A stretch of DNA of 64,000 nt from Utricularia gibba (taxonomy: Eukaryota; Streptophyta; Magnoliopsida; Lamiales; Lentibulariaceae): the NCBI GenBank assembly GCA_002189035.1, contig NEEC01000013.1, positions 186,001-250,000 on the forward strand, in the 5' to 3' direction. A program made the position numbers and the translations under genes. Positions within the stretch are counted from its first letter, which is position 1. Every line of letters starts with the position of its first letter. The notes below the pieces were generated by a model. That model saw nothing but the letters and a program-made list of their open reading frames with translations. It ran no database searches and had not been told where the DNA came from. Shown piece by piece: positions 25,329 through 36,619 of the stretch.

Positions 25329-28236
25329 GAAACAGATGCCTACAACGAAATACACAAAACCACCGGGCATGATACTGCCCACTGCCGACTGATGAAGAGG
25401 ATGATCGAGCAATATCATGCTGGTGGGGGGATGAACAGCACGATACGGAACCCCGCATCAATGATAGACCGGAAAAGAGGACGTAACGAGCGAATGGGGA
25501 ACAAGGGGAACCGATATCCGAAATTCCCTCCAAAACCGGGGATGGCGAACTCGCGAGCCAACAGGGAACCAAATCTTGGAGAAGGACAAGACATACCGGA
25601 AAGTTCACGGAGTGCCCATCAAATGCAGGGTAGTCCCCCCTATATTCGAGAAATCTATATGATATCCGGAGGAACCGTGATGGATGTGTCCAGAAAGGAA
25701 AGGAAGAGATATTTGGATGAAGTTAGAAGAGGAGAAGTTTTCGAAATCGGAAATGGTCCGAATGAAAAAGCTGCTTGGGAAAAGGAAGAGATCAGCTTAT
25801 CCAACAGAGACGTCCCGGTTAGCCCAGCCGCGAGAGATGAACTCTTGGTGGTATCAGGAATATGTGGGAGCACCAAGGTAAGGAGGATTCTTATCGATCA
25901 AGGATCCTCGTGCAACATCATGAAGAAGGAAGTGGCCGAGTTACTGGCGTCATCTAACGAGGGAAATATTCGCCATGTGCGCATGGAGTTGTACGCATTA
26001 GACCAGCGGGCCGTGCAAACTATCGGGAAAATAACCCTGCCCGTAACATTTGGAGCGGCAGGGCGGAGCCGGACCGAGAGGTTGGAATTCTTAATTCTGG
26101 ATTCAGAGATCTCGTACAACATCATCCTCGGGCGGCCTGGCATCAACCAATTCGGTATGTTACCCTCCACTGTGCATTTGAAAATCAAATTCCCAACATC
26201 GAAGGGCGTTTGCACAATGGGTATCGACCAACCCACCGCCCGGTCCTGTTATGTATCTTCGTGTCGGGACCCCTGTGCGAAAAAGTCGAGAGTGATGATG
26301 GTAGAAAAGGAAACCCCTAGACAAGCAATGGAACCAATAGGGTACAAGTCGATGCAATTAATACCAGAAGATGCGTAGAAAGCCACCCGCATCGGTGCCA
26401 ATCTAGACGTTGGATTGGAGAAAAGGTTAGTTGAACTTTTGATGAAGAACACCGATATTTTTGCCTGGACTGCTGCGGATTTTGTAGGCATTGATCGATC
26501 CGTCGCCGAACATCACATTGATACCTACCCGGGGGCAAAACCGGTTCGGCAGAAGTAACGACATTTCTCAGAGGAAAAGTGCCGAATTATTAAAGAAAAA
26601 ACAAGAGAGCTCTTGGAAGCTAGTTATGTGAAGGAGATCCAGTACTCCGAATGGGTAGCCAACCCGGTCGTTGTCCCGAAGCCCGGGGGAAAATGGAGGA
26701 TCTGCATTGACTTCACCGACCTCAACATCTGTTGCGAAAGGGACCCTTATCCCTTGCCAAAGATTGAGAAGCTAGTGGACGCCATTGCCGAATCCCGATT
26801 TCTGAGCACCATGGATGCCTATTCGGGGTATCATCAAATTTTCGTGGCAGAGAAAGACCAACCGAAAACCACCTTCTACACTAAGGATGGAGTTTACTGC
26901 TACGTGGCAATGCCTTTCGGATTGAAGAATGCTGGGGTGACTTACCAGAGGTTGCTAAATAAAATATTCTCTTCTGAAATCGGTACCTCAATGGAGGTGT
27001 ATGTGGACGATATGATCGTGAAATCTATGAATGAAGAAGACCATTTAGCGTATTTGGATTCGTGTTTCTCTTTATGTCGGTCATACGGGTTAAAGCTCAA
27101 CCCATTGAAATGTTGCTTTGGGGTGCAAAGTGGAAAATTCCTGGGGTATTACGTATCGGAGAGAGGAATTGAGGCTGACCCCGAGAAGATTAAGGCAATA
27201 TGTGAAATGCAACCCCGAGGACAATCAAGGAATACCAGAGCCTCACGGGTAAATTGGCTGCCCTCAACCGTTTCATATCTCGGTCAGCCGATAAGTCGGC
27301 ATCCTTCTTCAAGGTCTTGCGAAAGGGAAGCGCTTTAGAATGGAACGAGGATTGCCGGATTGCTTTTGAGAAACTCAAGGAATATCTCTCATCACCCCCG
27401 CTTCTTGTGGCTCCGAAAGCAGGGGAGCCCTTAGGACTATATCTGTCTATATTGCCCGTTGCAGTCAGCACAGTCTTGACAACCATCTCGGCAGATAATC
27501 ACTTGCCGGTGTATTATGTAAGCAAGGTTTTGTTACCAGCCGAAACCCACTATACGGTGACAGAAAAATTCATCTTGGCTCTGAAGATCGCAGCCACCAA
27601 ATTGAGATCATATTTCCAAGATCGACACATTGTCGTATTCACCAATCAGCCTCTGAAGAACATCCTGTCTCGTCCGGAGATTTCTGGAAGGGTCGCCAAA
27701 TGGGCAGTTGAATTAAGGATAATAGATATTGAGTTTAGGTCGAGAACATTAATCAAGGCCCAACCTCTTGTTGATTTTGTGGTCGAAATGACCAGGCCTA
27801 TAGACCGTTTCATGGAAGCCAATGACCGATGGGCTATGTACGTTGATGGCTCAATATACAACGGCGCCAGAGGAGGAATAGACATTAAGACCCGAGAAGG
27901 AGAGCATATTTATATTACGGTGAAATTCTTATTCCCTGCCTCCAACAATGTGGCCGAATATGAAGCCCTGATTGAGGGAGTGAAAATTGCCAAGGAGCTG
28001 GGAGTGGCAGAACTCGACGTTTACTCCGATTCGCGACTTGTGCAAGGGTAGTTTTTGGGAGAATACAAAAACCATGACTCCCTCATAGCTCTGTACCGTG
28101 TCCAAGTGAAGGAATTGGCTAAAACCTTCAAGGAGTTCACCCTGTCGCATGTAGCACGTGAGAAAAACGGGTCCGCGGATAGCCTCGCCTGATTCGCAGC
28201 GGGGTTTCACAAGTTAAGGGAAGGAAGTGTGACAAT
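25290..28236 (+). pseudogene. Tat pol pseudogene: zinc-finger-like, protease, RT, RNase H and archaeal RNase H
   Basis: The first frame (25,290-26,378) has a GHDTAHCRLMK segment typical of Tat gag ends, an IYMISGG motif, and a protease core RRILIDQGSSCNI. The reverse transcriptase (26,613 on) has CIDFTDLN, PLPKIEKLVD, MPFGLKNAGVTYQRL and the catalytic YVDDMIVK near 27,000, then FLGYYVSERGIEADPEKI. A frameshift near 27,215 moves into RNase H I (TEKFILALKIAATKLRSYF). A second, archaeal-type RNase H follows with AMYVDGS, NNVAEYEALIEG and DVYSDSRLVQG. In-frame stops are at 26,376, about 26,555 and 28,048. The protease active site reads D-Q-G-S-S instead of D-T/S-G-S/A. Confidence 0.9.
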
Positions 28237-30731
28237 TCGGCTGCGGAACCAACCTTCGGTGAGCTTACGAGCCATGAATCATATCACCCAGCAACCGGGA
28301 AACGATATCTCTTCACAACTGAGTCCCCTTGATGACTGGACGACGCCCTACATCCGGTATTTACAAAATGGGAAAACCCCATCTGATAAGCCACAAGCCC
28401 GACAGTTAGAGACTAGAGTTAAGAGGTATACGTTAGTGAATGGAATTCTCTATCGCAAATCCTTAGATGGACCCTTATTGAGGTGCATCGGGGCAAAGCA
28501 CTCTCAAGAACTCATAACCGATCTACATGAGGGTGAATGCGGCAGCCATATTGGAATACGATCCTTATGCCGGAAAGTTCTAAGGACCGGGTACTACTGG
28601 CCAACCATGAAGCAGGATATTACCGATATGGTGAAGAAGTGTGATAACACATATTTTTGAGTGGCTCAATGCATGGAATTTACTCATTTTATGTTACAAA
28701 AAATAAGCTTAATTGCCTATTTCTATATTTTTGCACATAAGTACCGTAGGAGTGCACTTTTAGTCTTAGTTGGGACTCATCTGCGATTTAGTCCAACAGT
28801 TCCTTTCGAGCAATGCAGCATGGGTCGCAACACAAATCCCAAGGAGCCGAGTATGAATAGTGTGGTGGCAGGAAAGGTGACAGAAGTCTGTAGAAGAGTA
28901 GACACAAAGTCCAAGGAGGTGAAAAAGGAAGATTTTGGACAAAAAGGGAGGAAAGGTGGAGAGAGAAGTAGATCTCTCTTTGGAGACTCAAGAAAAGTTT
29001 CTGGAGATTTTTCTGGAGGAAGAAGAAGGAGGGGATGACAAACCAGAAGAACACAGCTTCTCTTGAGAAATTATTTTCGTTCTTCATGTTTACTATTCCT
29101 AGCTAAGACTAGAGTTGGATTTCCTGTGTGAACGAAGTGTTTGTCCTACTTTTGCTTCATATTGCTCGTTGTTGTTTAGCATTTGTAGCCAAGATGTTGC
29201 TTAGTATCTGCTATGAAGATGTTTTACTTTCCATTACCATGAGTAGCTAAGCACTTAGAGGGGGATGCCTTGGGGTGAGAAGGGGAGAAATATGTTAATC
29301 CCTCCTTAGACCTAATAAATCATAAGTCACACTACTTCCTTAGCAAACCAGGATAGATCCAGGAGGGGGAGGTAGTGAAACCCAACTAACAACCCTAATT
29401 AGAGGTAGACCAAAGATTAGGGGGAAAAACAAGAATCCGGGTAGACCTAGATCTTGTGAGTTAGTTGAATGATTTTTGATTTATGTGAGCTTGTTTAGTG
29501 ATATGCATACATCCCCTAGGAGTCCCAAGGCATCACCCATTCCATTCCAGAAACTACCGAACTCTAGAACTTATTACTTTTCTTTACTGTATTTCGTTTT
29601 AGTTCTGCCTTAGTCCTAGCTAAGACCAATTTTACCAACGTGACATTGATTCCTTGCATTGATCTTCACATAGCAAGCACCTAGCTCCTTGTGTTCGACC
29701 CTAGTCCACTATGCTCATAATTGTTTTATGCTTGAATGTGTATTAGGTTATAAATTTATTTGATAGGAAAGTTTACATTTACGATGCGTGAATTTTCCGT
29801 TTATCAAAGTGCAAAGTGTGCCAATACCATGCAAGTATACCAAGAAAACCAATAAGCAAACTGACCTCTTTCCCACTCTCCTGCCCTTTCGACCGATGGG
29901 GGTGGACATAATGGGGCCTTTCCCCCACACCTTGGGTCAAAGGAAATTCATCATCGTGGGTGTCAAGTATTTTTCCAAGTGGGTAGAGGCTGAAGCTGTG
30001 GCAAAGATCTCGGAGGAGACCGTTATCCGGTTTCTGTGGAAAAACATCTTCATACGGTTCGGAATCCCTCGAGAGCTAGTGACTGATAACGGAACTCAAT
30101 TCGCCGGAGGAAAAATGGATGCATTCCTGGATAAGTATTCGGTCAAGCACAACTTCACCTTGGTATATCACCCACAAAGCAAAGGCCTCACAGAGGTAAC
30201 GAACCGAACGCTCCGACTCGGTATGAAGACTAAGCTCGAAGATTTTGGGGGGTCATGGGCAGATCGCTTAGATGAGGTATTGTGGTCATATCGCACTACC
30301 CTCGAACCACCACGGAAGAGTCCCCGTTCTTATTGGTTTACGGTTTAGAAGCCATATGCCCTATCGAACTGACCTTGAAGAGCTACCGGGTAGAGCATTA
30401 TAATGAAGAAGAGAATACTGAACTCCGAAAACTGGAATTGGAGCTGTTGGAAGAAAAGCGACAAAGCATCTATAGCCGACTAGGTGCTTATCAGAGAAGA
30501 ACAGAGAAAAGTTACAACAACTTGGTATCCCCAAGGGAATTCCATGAGGGAGATTTGGTGCTCCGAAGCGTCCAACCGCAAAGACACGTCGGGAAATTAG
30601 ACCGCAACTGGGAAGGCCCTTATCGGATTTCAAGGCTGATCGGAAAAGAAGCATATCGCCTGGAACAATTAGATGGCGTGGAACTCCCAAGGTCGTGGAA
30701 CGCATCGCATCTAAGGAAGTTCTGCGCCTAA
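28237..30731 (+). pseudogene. Tat integrase pseudogene, interrupted by solo LTR copy C
   Basis: The zinc-binding half has KHSQELITDLHEGECGSHIG (H-x-H) and ends in KKC at 28,641. After the inserted LTR the reading resumes at 29,807 with the second cysteine pair, KCKVCQYH. The catalytic core has VDIMGPF (first Asp), VTDNGTQFAGG (second Asp) and YHPQSKGLTEVTNR (Glu), so the DDE triad is still readable. The C-terminal part (EFHEGDLVL and KLDRNWEGPYRI) matches the gypsy integrase tail, ending at 30,731. Small frameshifts near 29,880 and 30,300 break the frame. Confidence 0.9.
28642..29806 (+). mobile_element. Solo LTR (copy C) inside the Tat integrase, target duplication AAGTG
   Basis: The insertion begins TGATAACACATA and ends CCGTTTATCA. 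It is flanked by AAGTG at 28,637-28,641 and 29,807-29,811. Removing it with one duplication joins the integrase zinc finger exactly (KKC then KVCQ). Insert plus duplication is 1,170 bp, a multiple of three. The sequence belongs to the same family as copies A, B, D and E, though it is closest to B. It is younger than the Tat element it sits in. Confidence 0.92.
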
Positions 30732-30833
30732 CCGACTCAATATCAATCTCTGTCATAGGATTCGGCATTCTCTTCCCCAAAGCACTCATGCACCTATAAA
30801 TTCCTCCGAAGTGGAGATGGGAAAACAAAACAC

Positions 30834-30945
30834 AAGCCCTGGCCGAATCGCGTAAGCCCAGGTAGACCATCAAAGATTTAAAGCCCTGGCCGAATCGCGT
30901 AAGCCCAGGCAGACCATCAAAGATTTAAAGCTCTGGCCAAGTAAC
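30834..30945 (+). repeat. Tandem repeat downstream of Tat integrase, about 48-bp units
   Basis: AGCCCTGGCCGAATCGCGTA with the following GCCCAGG-AGACCATCAAAGATTTAA occurs twice in full and a third time in diverged form. Related CCCAGGCG and AAGCCC words recur to about 31,110. Short tandem arrays between integrase and 3' LTR are common in Tat-group elements. Confidence 0.8.
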
Positions 30946-31586
30946 ATAAGCCCAGGCGAATCTCCTAAATCGGAGTCCCCTACGGGATACAGCAAATCGA
31001 CTCGGGGTCTCCCACGATATATATATGCGATCTACCAACCCAGGCGTCAATAGCAAGAATAAGCCCTGGTACGATTCGGGCACCGTTTTATGTAAACCGC
31101 ACGCGTAAGCCCCAAAAAGCCCTTAAGTATTCACCTTATTGTCGTAATCTCGAGGCGACAAGAGCACCCGAAGCAAATCCACCCATGTTCAAAACAATGG
31201 GGTATGGCCAGAAGAGGGCCCTTTCGGATTGGGGAAGTCGCTCAACCCATGAGGGGTTCCGACCTACTTCCCTAGCAGCGGTTCAGCTCGCATGAGGAAA
31301 CACTAAGGCAAACTAAAATCAAAAAGCCCAATCAAAGGGTTGGCGAGGAGGCATCCACCCCCAAATCACAAAAGCATAGGCGAATCTCCAAGTCTCCGTC
31401 ACCACAGCAAACCAACTCGAGGCTTCCCCCGAAATGTGAACGTCACCAAAGGCAAAAGTGATGCGCAAAAAACAGAGTAAATTAGAAGAAAACCCCGAAC
31501 CGGGAGACCAAAATTATCAAAAAAGCCCCACAGCAGGGGGAAAAACATCAAGTCAAAAACTACTAAAGTACATGAGGGATGGGGGA

Positions 31587-33509
31587 TTATCGGGAGGATT
31601 GGCAGAGGAACCGGTATGCCGAGTTGACAAAGTCATCCAGAAGACGCTGCCGAGATGCTTGTTGATCAAGTAATTCGGCCTCCAATGCTGAAATGCGGCC
31701 CCTGGCATGCTCTAACTCCGCTTCTGCCTCCTCAAATCGGACTTTGAAGCCCTCTCTTTCTGATTGAGCGTCGTCAACCGCCTTTCTCATTTCCTCGATC
31801 ACATTTCGCAGTTCTTCCTCCTGGCGGCTGCGTTTCCCTAAAACGGTTTTCAGCGAACTCCCCTCCTCCTCCAACAACTTTATCTGGGCGCTCTGAGCCA
31901 CAACTTGGGCCCGAAGCCGAGAGACTTCCTCCGATTGAGAGCCAAACTCTCTAACCATTCCCCACCCAAGAGTCAGAGCCTGAAAGAATATCCCTAGTCA
32001 AGGACCGACTTCTTAGAATTTAGAAGAGGAAACGAGATGCGTACCTGCCAGATCCCTTCAAGTACCGTCTCCGGCTGAACACCCGAGGTACTAGACATAG
32101 CTCCATCCAGGATTCCCCTTAGTTCAGCTGGAACTGAGGGTAGAGGAAGCACCGGGTTGTCCCTTACTTCTACGAGGGCAGAATCCCTCTGTAACTCGAT
32201 TGGAAGAGCCGATGTTGAAGCACCAGCCGAAAAGAATATTGCATCGGGAATAGGAGTATCGCTAAGATCGGGTGATGGAGGAAGTTTCTCTTTCCCTTTC
32301 CCGGCTGAAGGACGGGAAGTCAACTCCCAGGTCTCGGAGACTTCTACTACTTGATCTTCCCGCGAGGAAGGATCAGCGGCATCCAACTGAGCTCCAATCG
32401 TATCAGCCTGAAAGAAAAACCAAAAACAAAAAAAGTTATAATCGAGAATTCGCGGTAACTGTTAAATAGGAGACAGACTGGTGCAAGGGAGGGATCCTCG
32501 GGTTCCTGCACCCTCTGCATCTCGGCAGACCATCACCGAATCTTCCAGAGAGATTCTTCGAGCCATCTCTTTAGCTGAAAACAAAAGAAGGAAAAGCAAT
32601 AAGGCATAGTGCTGATTCTGAGACTCGGGAAAGCTGAACCCGACTACCTCTCTGCCTCTTTGAGGTTTGTGCGCAACTGCCTTAACCCTTTTCTTTTTCT
32701 TGGGGGCCCCGGTTTGAACGGGTGGGCAATCGGAGGTGAAGCCGGAACAAGAGGGAAGGATGAAGAGGGGCTAAGAGGAAGGCTCCTCGAATCGGTGCCG
32801 TCGAAAGGAATGATATCGGGCCAATGGAGGTCTCGGGAATGACCGATAATACCTGATCTTTTCAACGACTCACCCGAGAACATCAAGGCACAAGACTCAT
32901 GCCGAACTGAGCCCCGACTATGCCTCTCATAAAGGACTTCGCGAGATTCGGAAGAAGACCGATACGCACCCAAGATCTTGATCCTGAAAGGAGTTGGGGG
33001 ATCGACTGGGAAGTTCCACCGAGAACCCAAAGGGGAGCTATCCAAACGAAAGAAGACCACCAATCATGGTGGGTATCGGGGGCTTTAACAACAAAGTTGG
33101 GGTTATCTTCAAATCGGCAGAATTGAAAGTGAGATCGGCCATCCATTGGGGACTTAGCTTTACGAACGGCTATCTTGAAGAGATGACAGAAGTCTACTAG
33201 AGTCATAGCCGGATCCATACCGGCCGAATAGAAAAGGAAAGTGGTAAAGCAGAATATGGAATTCGGGGCAAGGCAGTAAATCGGAATTGCAAAAGTATAG
33301 AGAAAACAGACTATTAAAAGGTGAAGAGGGAAGCGTAAACCGCTTTCGAAATAGGCAAGTGGAATTGGGAGACTGAACGGAGGCAGGGGGTCCTTACCTA
33401 ACCCCCAAGGGATTTCAGTATCCCGAGCATGAGAAAGCTAGTACTCATTAGGGGCCGAGTACCGAATGCGAAGGGAGGGGATGTTTAGTTCACTAGATCT
33501 CCTACCCAT
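31587..33509 (-). pseudogene. Antisense ORF region of the Tat element (gypsy-type transposon domain plus coiled coil)
   Basis: On the strand opposite to gag-pol, a frame starts ATG at 33,509 and, through a stop near 33,440, reads on to 32,883. It contains TLVDFCHLFKIAVRKAKSPM and WWSSFVWI, resembling the 'putative gypsy type transposon' domain (Pfam PF04195) as I remember it. Further frames at 32,386-31,994 (Ser/Pro-rich) and 31,958-31,587 follow. The last is a clear coiled coil, with heptads such as QSEREGFKVRFEEAEAELEH. Antisense genes in this position are described for Tat elements; their role is not established. Splicing between the pieces is possible but was not modelled. Confidence 0.7.
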
Positions 33510-33978
33510 TTTCAAAGAAGCCCAAAACCCTAGAACGAGGCAGGAGTCAGGAAGGGGAAGGACTTAGAACGACAAGGGAGACCCGTCAAAAATCCCAGAA
33601 GACCAAACAGAAAAGACGAAGAACCGAATGATACTTGGAAAATTGACGTTTTCTGACGGATATCGCGACGATCGAGCGGCGGACGAGTGTGACGGAGCAC
33701 GGAGGGCACAAAACTCTTGCAGGAAACAGAAAGGGCAAAGGAAAGAACTGACGCAAAGGGCGCTTATTTATACGGGAAAGGTGAGGGAGACGAAGCGTCG
33801 TGACGTTTGGGGTACCCAGAATGAGCGGGAAAAAACGTGGCATGCCAACGAGCCGACGCCTGGCAAAGAACGGCATGTGGCTTATTCGGGGGAAGCGGCA
33901 ACTCAAGAATCGGTATCGTAGTAGTTCTGATCCCCCGATTTACCCCGAAAAGGGCTAATATCGGCGAATCAGAGGGGC

Positions 33979-34187
33979 TGAATGATAAGGGAAAAATCGG
34001 TCAAGGATAATCGGTTCCTAAAAGGCTGCCAAAAGAGATCCCGAGGGGATAACGCCAGACGACAGATCGACGTCTGTCAGAAATCTGACAGGTATGGCCA
34101 TATGACACACCCTGAAAAGCGGGCAAATTACGGCATAACAGGCGGCCGATATCTGAAAAACGAGATTGTATAGCAGGAGCAGAAAGC
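33979..34187 (+). repeat. Truncated 3' LTR of the Tat element
   Basis: It is preceded by a purine-rich tract (AGAGGGGC) that fits a polypurine primer. It matches the first 200 bp of the 5' LTR with few differences, then stops at GCAGAAAGCA and passes straight into copia sequence. About 330 bp of the LTR, including the promoter, are deleted. Confidence 0.88.
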
Positions 34188-34390
34188 ATCATCTTATTTG
34201 TAGCTATGTATTCTACTTCCACGGTTGACTGCATAACAACATCTTATTTCTTGGTGCTCCACGTAAAGAATCTACCATTCAGTTCACAAATGAAACCAGA
34301 TGTACTCTTGGCATCTCTGTACCCACATAATCATTGTCAACAAACCTAACTAAAGAAATTAATGTAACAACATTAAGTCCAAGTAGATCC
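34188..34390 (-). pseudogene. Copia RNase H fragment, right half of the split element
   Basis: On the minus strand this reads DAKSTSGFI-like codons, then MQSTVEVEYIATNK, the conserved S-T-x-E-A-E-Y-I-A stretch of copia RNase H. The next expected part of the domain is at 23,504 and leftwards. Together they show the Tat element sits in a copia relic. Confidence 0.75.
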
Positions 34391-34639
34391 ATAGAGAGCC
34401 AATGGTTTTTAGCTATTGATTTTATGCGTAAGTTAGATTAAATAGGGGGTTTTCTGGAAGTGGGCTTCTACTCTAACTTAAATTGATAAAACATTTCATC
34501 TGGTTTCTAAACCAAAAGCAAATAACAAAGTATATCAATTAGATGATGAAAACATTTGAACACGTTGAGCATTAAAAACATGAAACTAAAATAGTGTGCA
34601 TGTTCATAAAATAAATGCAAAAAATCAGATTTCTTGGAA
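34391..34639. other. Junction between copia relic and Athila gag
   Basis: AT-rich sequence with no clear motifs. It joins two minus-strand retrotransposon relics of different superfamilies, so a breakpoint must lie here. Confidence 0.4.
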
Positions 34640-36482
34640 AAGTAGATTGTTTGTTCAATTCTTCAATTCTTGTGTTCTCCTTGTCTTCTTCTTCTCAAGA
34701 AAAAGAAAAATTCTCTAGTCGGTTCATGGCTTGCACCAGGTGGATAATTTGAGTTTGCATACTTGTAATTCATCCATCCATGTCTTTTTGAGCGGCATCC
34801 ATCTTGGTGGTTAGGGGTTTAATCAAGCCGAGTCGAGCCGAGCTTTCGGTATGCTCGGCTCGACTCACCCACCTTCATATCGAGCTCGAGCTCAGATCGA
34901 GCCTGACAACCTGTGCTTGAGCTCGAGCTCAAGTAGGCTCAACGCTCTGCTCGAGCTTGAGGAGGCTCAAGTTATGGCTCCATTAATGCCCCTGCACACT
35001 CCGTTAGAGTTGTAATAGATGAGGGAATATAATGCATTAATTAATGCTGCAGATTCTATTCCAAAATTACTTTTTTATTATGAAAAAAATTATATAAATT
35101 AGGGATTTTTTACAAATCTCTAAATCTTTAATTACTTGGGCCAAGCCTTGAGCCATCGAGCCAAGCTCATGCTTGATCAAGCTCGACCCGATTAGGTATA
35201 TCGAGCTCGGTTGGTGGATCGAGCTCAGGCTTGTACTCATGCAAATCGAATTCGGGCCAAGCCTTTATCGAGCCAAGCTTTGGGCTGTTTGATTAAAGCC
35301 TGGCCCGATTACACCCCTATTGGTGGTGCTCTCGGCAAAAGACTTCACCATGGATTCCAGATTATTATTTGGCTGATAAGGAACAAGAGGTTGGTCTAGA
35401 ACTCCAGTGATCTGTAAACGTTGAGGTGGAGTAGTGAGAGTTTTCTGAAGAACAACATAAGGGTTCCCTAGTAATGGAGCTTGACCAAGAAGCACTGGTT
35501 GTCTCCAACTGAAATCAGGGTGGTCTCTTCTCGGCATTTGGTAGTTTCTATAATTATATGCTCCTCCTTTGTTCTGGTAAAATGCATTCATCTCTTCTAC
35601 TGGCATCTCATGTATCATAGGTCCTAGATTAGAATGATGAGAAGTTGAAGATCCTTGATACCTTTGTTATTGTTGGAGAAGTTATTGGAAGCCAAGCTTC
35701 AAGATATCACTCATAGCAGCAAGTTGAGCTAAAACTTCAGAATTGTCCATTTCATGCACTGATTTTACAGGCTGAGGAATTCCTCCAAGTGCTCGATATG
35801 GGTGTTCATATTGGCTGGAAGTAGAATAAGAATTGACAGCCATTTGTTTTATCAATCTTCGGGCATCAGTGCTATGGCGGTTCTCTAGTAATGGCCCATT
35901 ACAAGCGACATCCATTTGTCCTCTGATCATGGGGGTCAGTCCTTCGTAAAAATGTTGCAAAATTTGACCTTCAATAAGTCCATGTTGTGGATAAGTGTTA
36001 CAGATCCGATTGAATATGTCATAATATTCCTGTAAATTCTCTCCTTCATTTTATACCATGTTGGATAAAGCTCTTCTTCCCGTTGAGGCTCTTCCTAGAG
36101 GTGTATATCGATCAAGAAACTTTTGAACTATTTGCTACCAAGTTGCAATTGAAGATGGTGGTAGTCCATACAACCACTCTAGGGCTCGCTCAGTGAGATT
36201 GAAAGGGAAGACCCACAACTTGACTTGGTTCTCCATTGCACCTTTTGGGTGCATGGATGCACAAGCCATGTGCAATTCTCTAAGATGACGATTTGAGTCA
36301 TCATTCTCTCTCCCAGCGAACTTAGGAAGTGTCTGGAATAGATATGGGCGAAGCTCAAAGTCCTCTTCCGCATCAAAGATGATACAAAGCGGTCGGTCAG
36401 CATAGTTGGCGGTAATTTGAGGATGATATTGCTCCTGCACTCCGTTAACTATGGGGACTCCAGTAGGTGGTTGAGCAATCAT
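34640..36482 (-). pseudogene. Athila-type gypsy gag pseudogene, interrupted by a hAT element
   Basis: The minus-strand reading starts near 36,482 (MIAQPPTGVPIVNG) and has the plant gag landmarks HLRELHMACASMHPKGA, QVKLWVFPFNLTERALEWLY and LLENRHSTDARRLIKQMAVN. The latter half includes FYEGLTPMIRGQMDVA. A stretch ending SMVKSFAEST is cut at 35,328 by the hAT insertion and resumes at 34,803 with MDAAQKDMDG. Stops occur near 36,050 and 35,665. Gag is the structural protein of the particle. No pol follows, so the element is truncated at its left side by the breakpoint near 34.4-34.6 kb. Confidence 0.8.
34812..35319. mobile_element. Non-autonomous hAT element, 508 bp, 8-bp target duplication TTGGTGGT
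   Basis: The ends are TAGGGGTTTAATC and, on the other strand, TAGGGGTGTAATC, an imperfect terminal inverted repeat. TTGGTGGT lies immediately outside both ends (34,804-34,811 and 35,320-35,327). An 8-bp duplication with TAGGG ends is typical of hAT. The interior is full of GAGCTCGAGCTC-type words and has no transposase. It is inserted in the gag reading frame described above. Confidence 0.9.
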
Positions 36483-36619
36483 TTCTTCGTCAATAAATGA
36501 ATTGGAAGTTAATTCTCACTTTTTCACCAAAAATGTGCGCTCAATCTCCGGATCTAAGGGGCACAAGATTTCTCGGTATGATCTCAAGCTTCGGTGGCCC
36601 TTTAGTGGAGCTGAATGGA

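Larger units (their letters stand above)
23505..34187 (+). mobile_element. Ty3/gypsy Tat-type retrotransposon with antisense ORFs, 3' LTR truncated
   Basis: The element has a 5' LTR (23,505-24,040), a primer-binding-site-like segment, and gag. A polyprotein follows in the order protease, RT, two RNase H domains, integrase. A long non-coding/antisense region and the start of a 3' LTR (33,979-34,187) complete it. The second, archaeal-type RNase H after the first, and antisense ORFs between integrase and 3' LTR, are known features of the Tat group (Retand, Ogre and Grande types). Frameshifts and stops make it non-autonomous now. It split a copia element, and its integrase gene was later split by solo LTR copy C. 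Confidence 0.9.
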
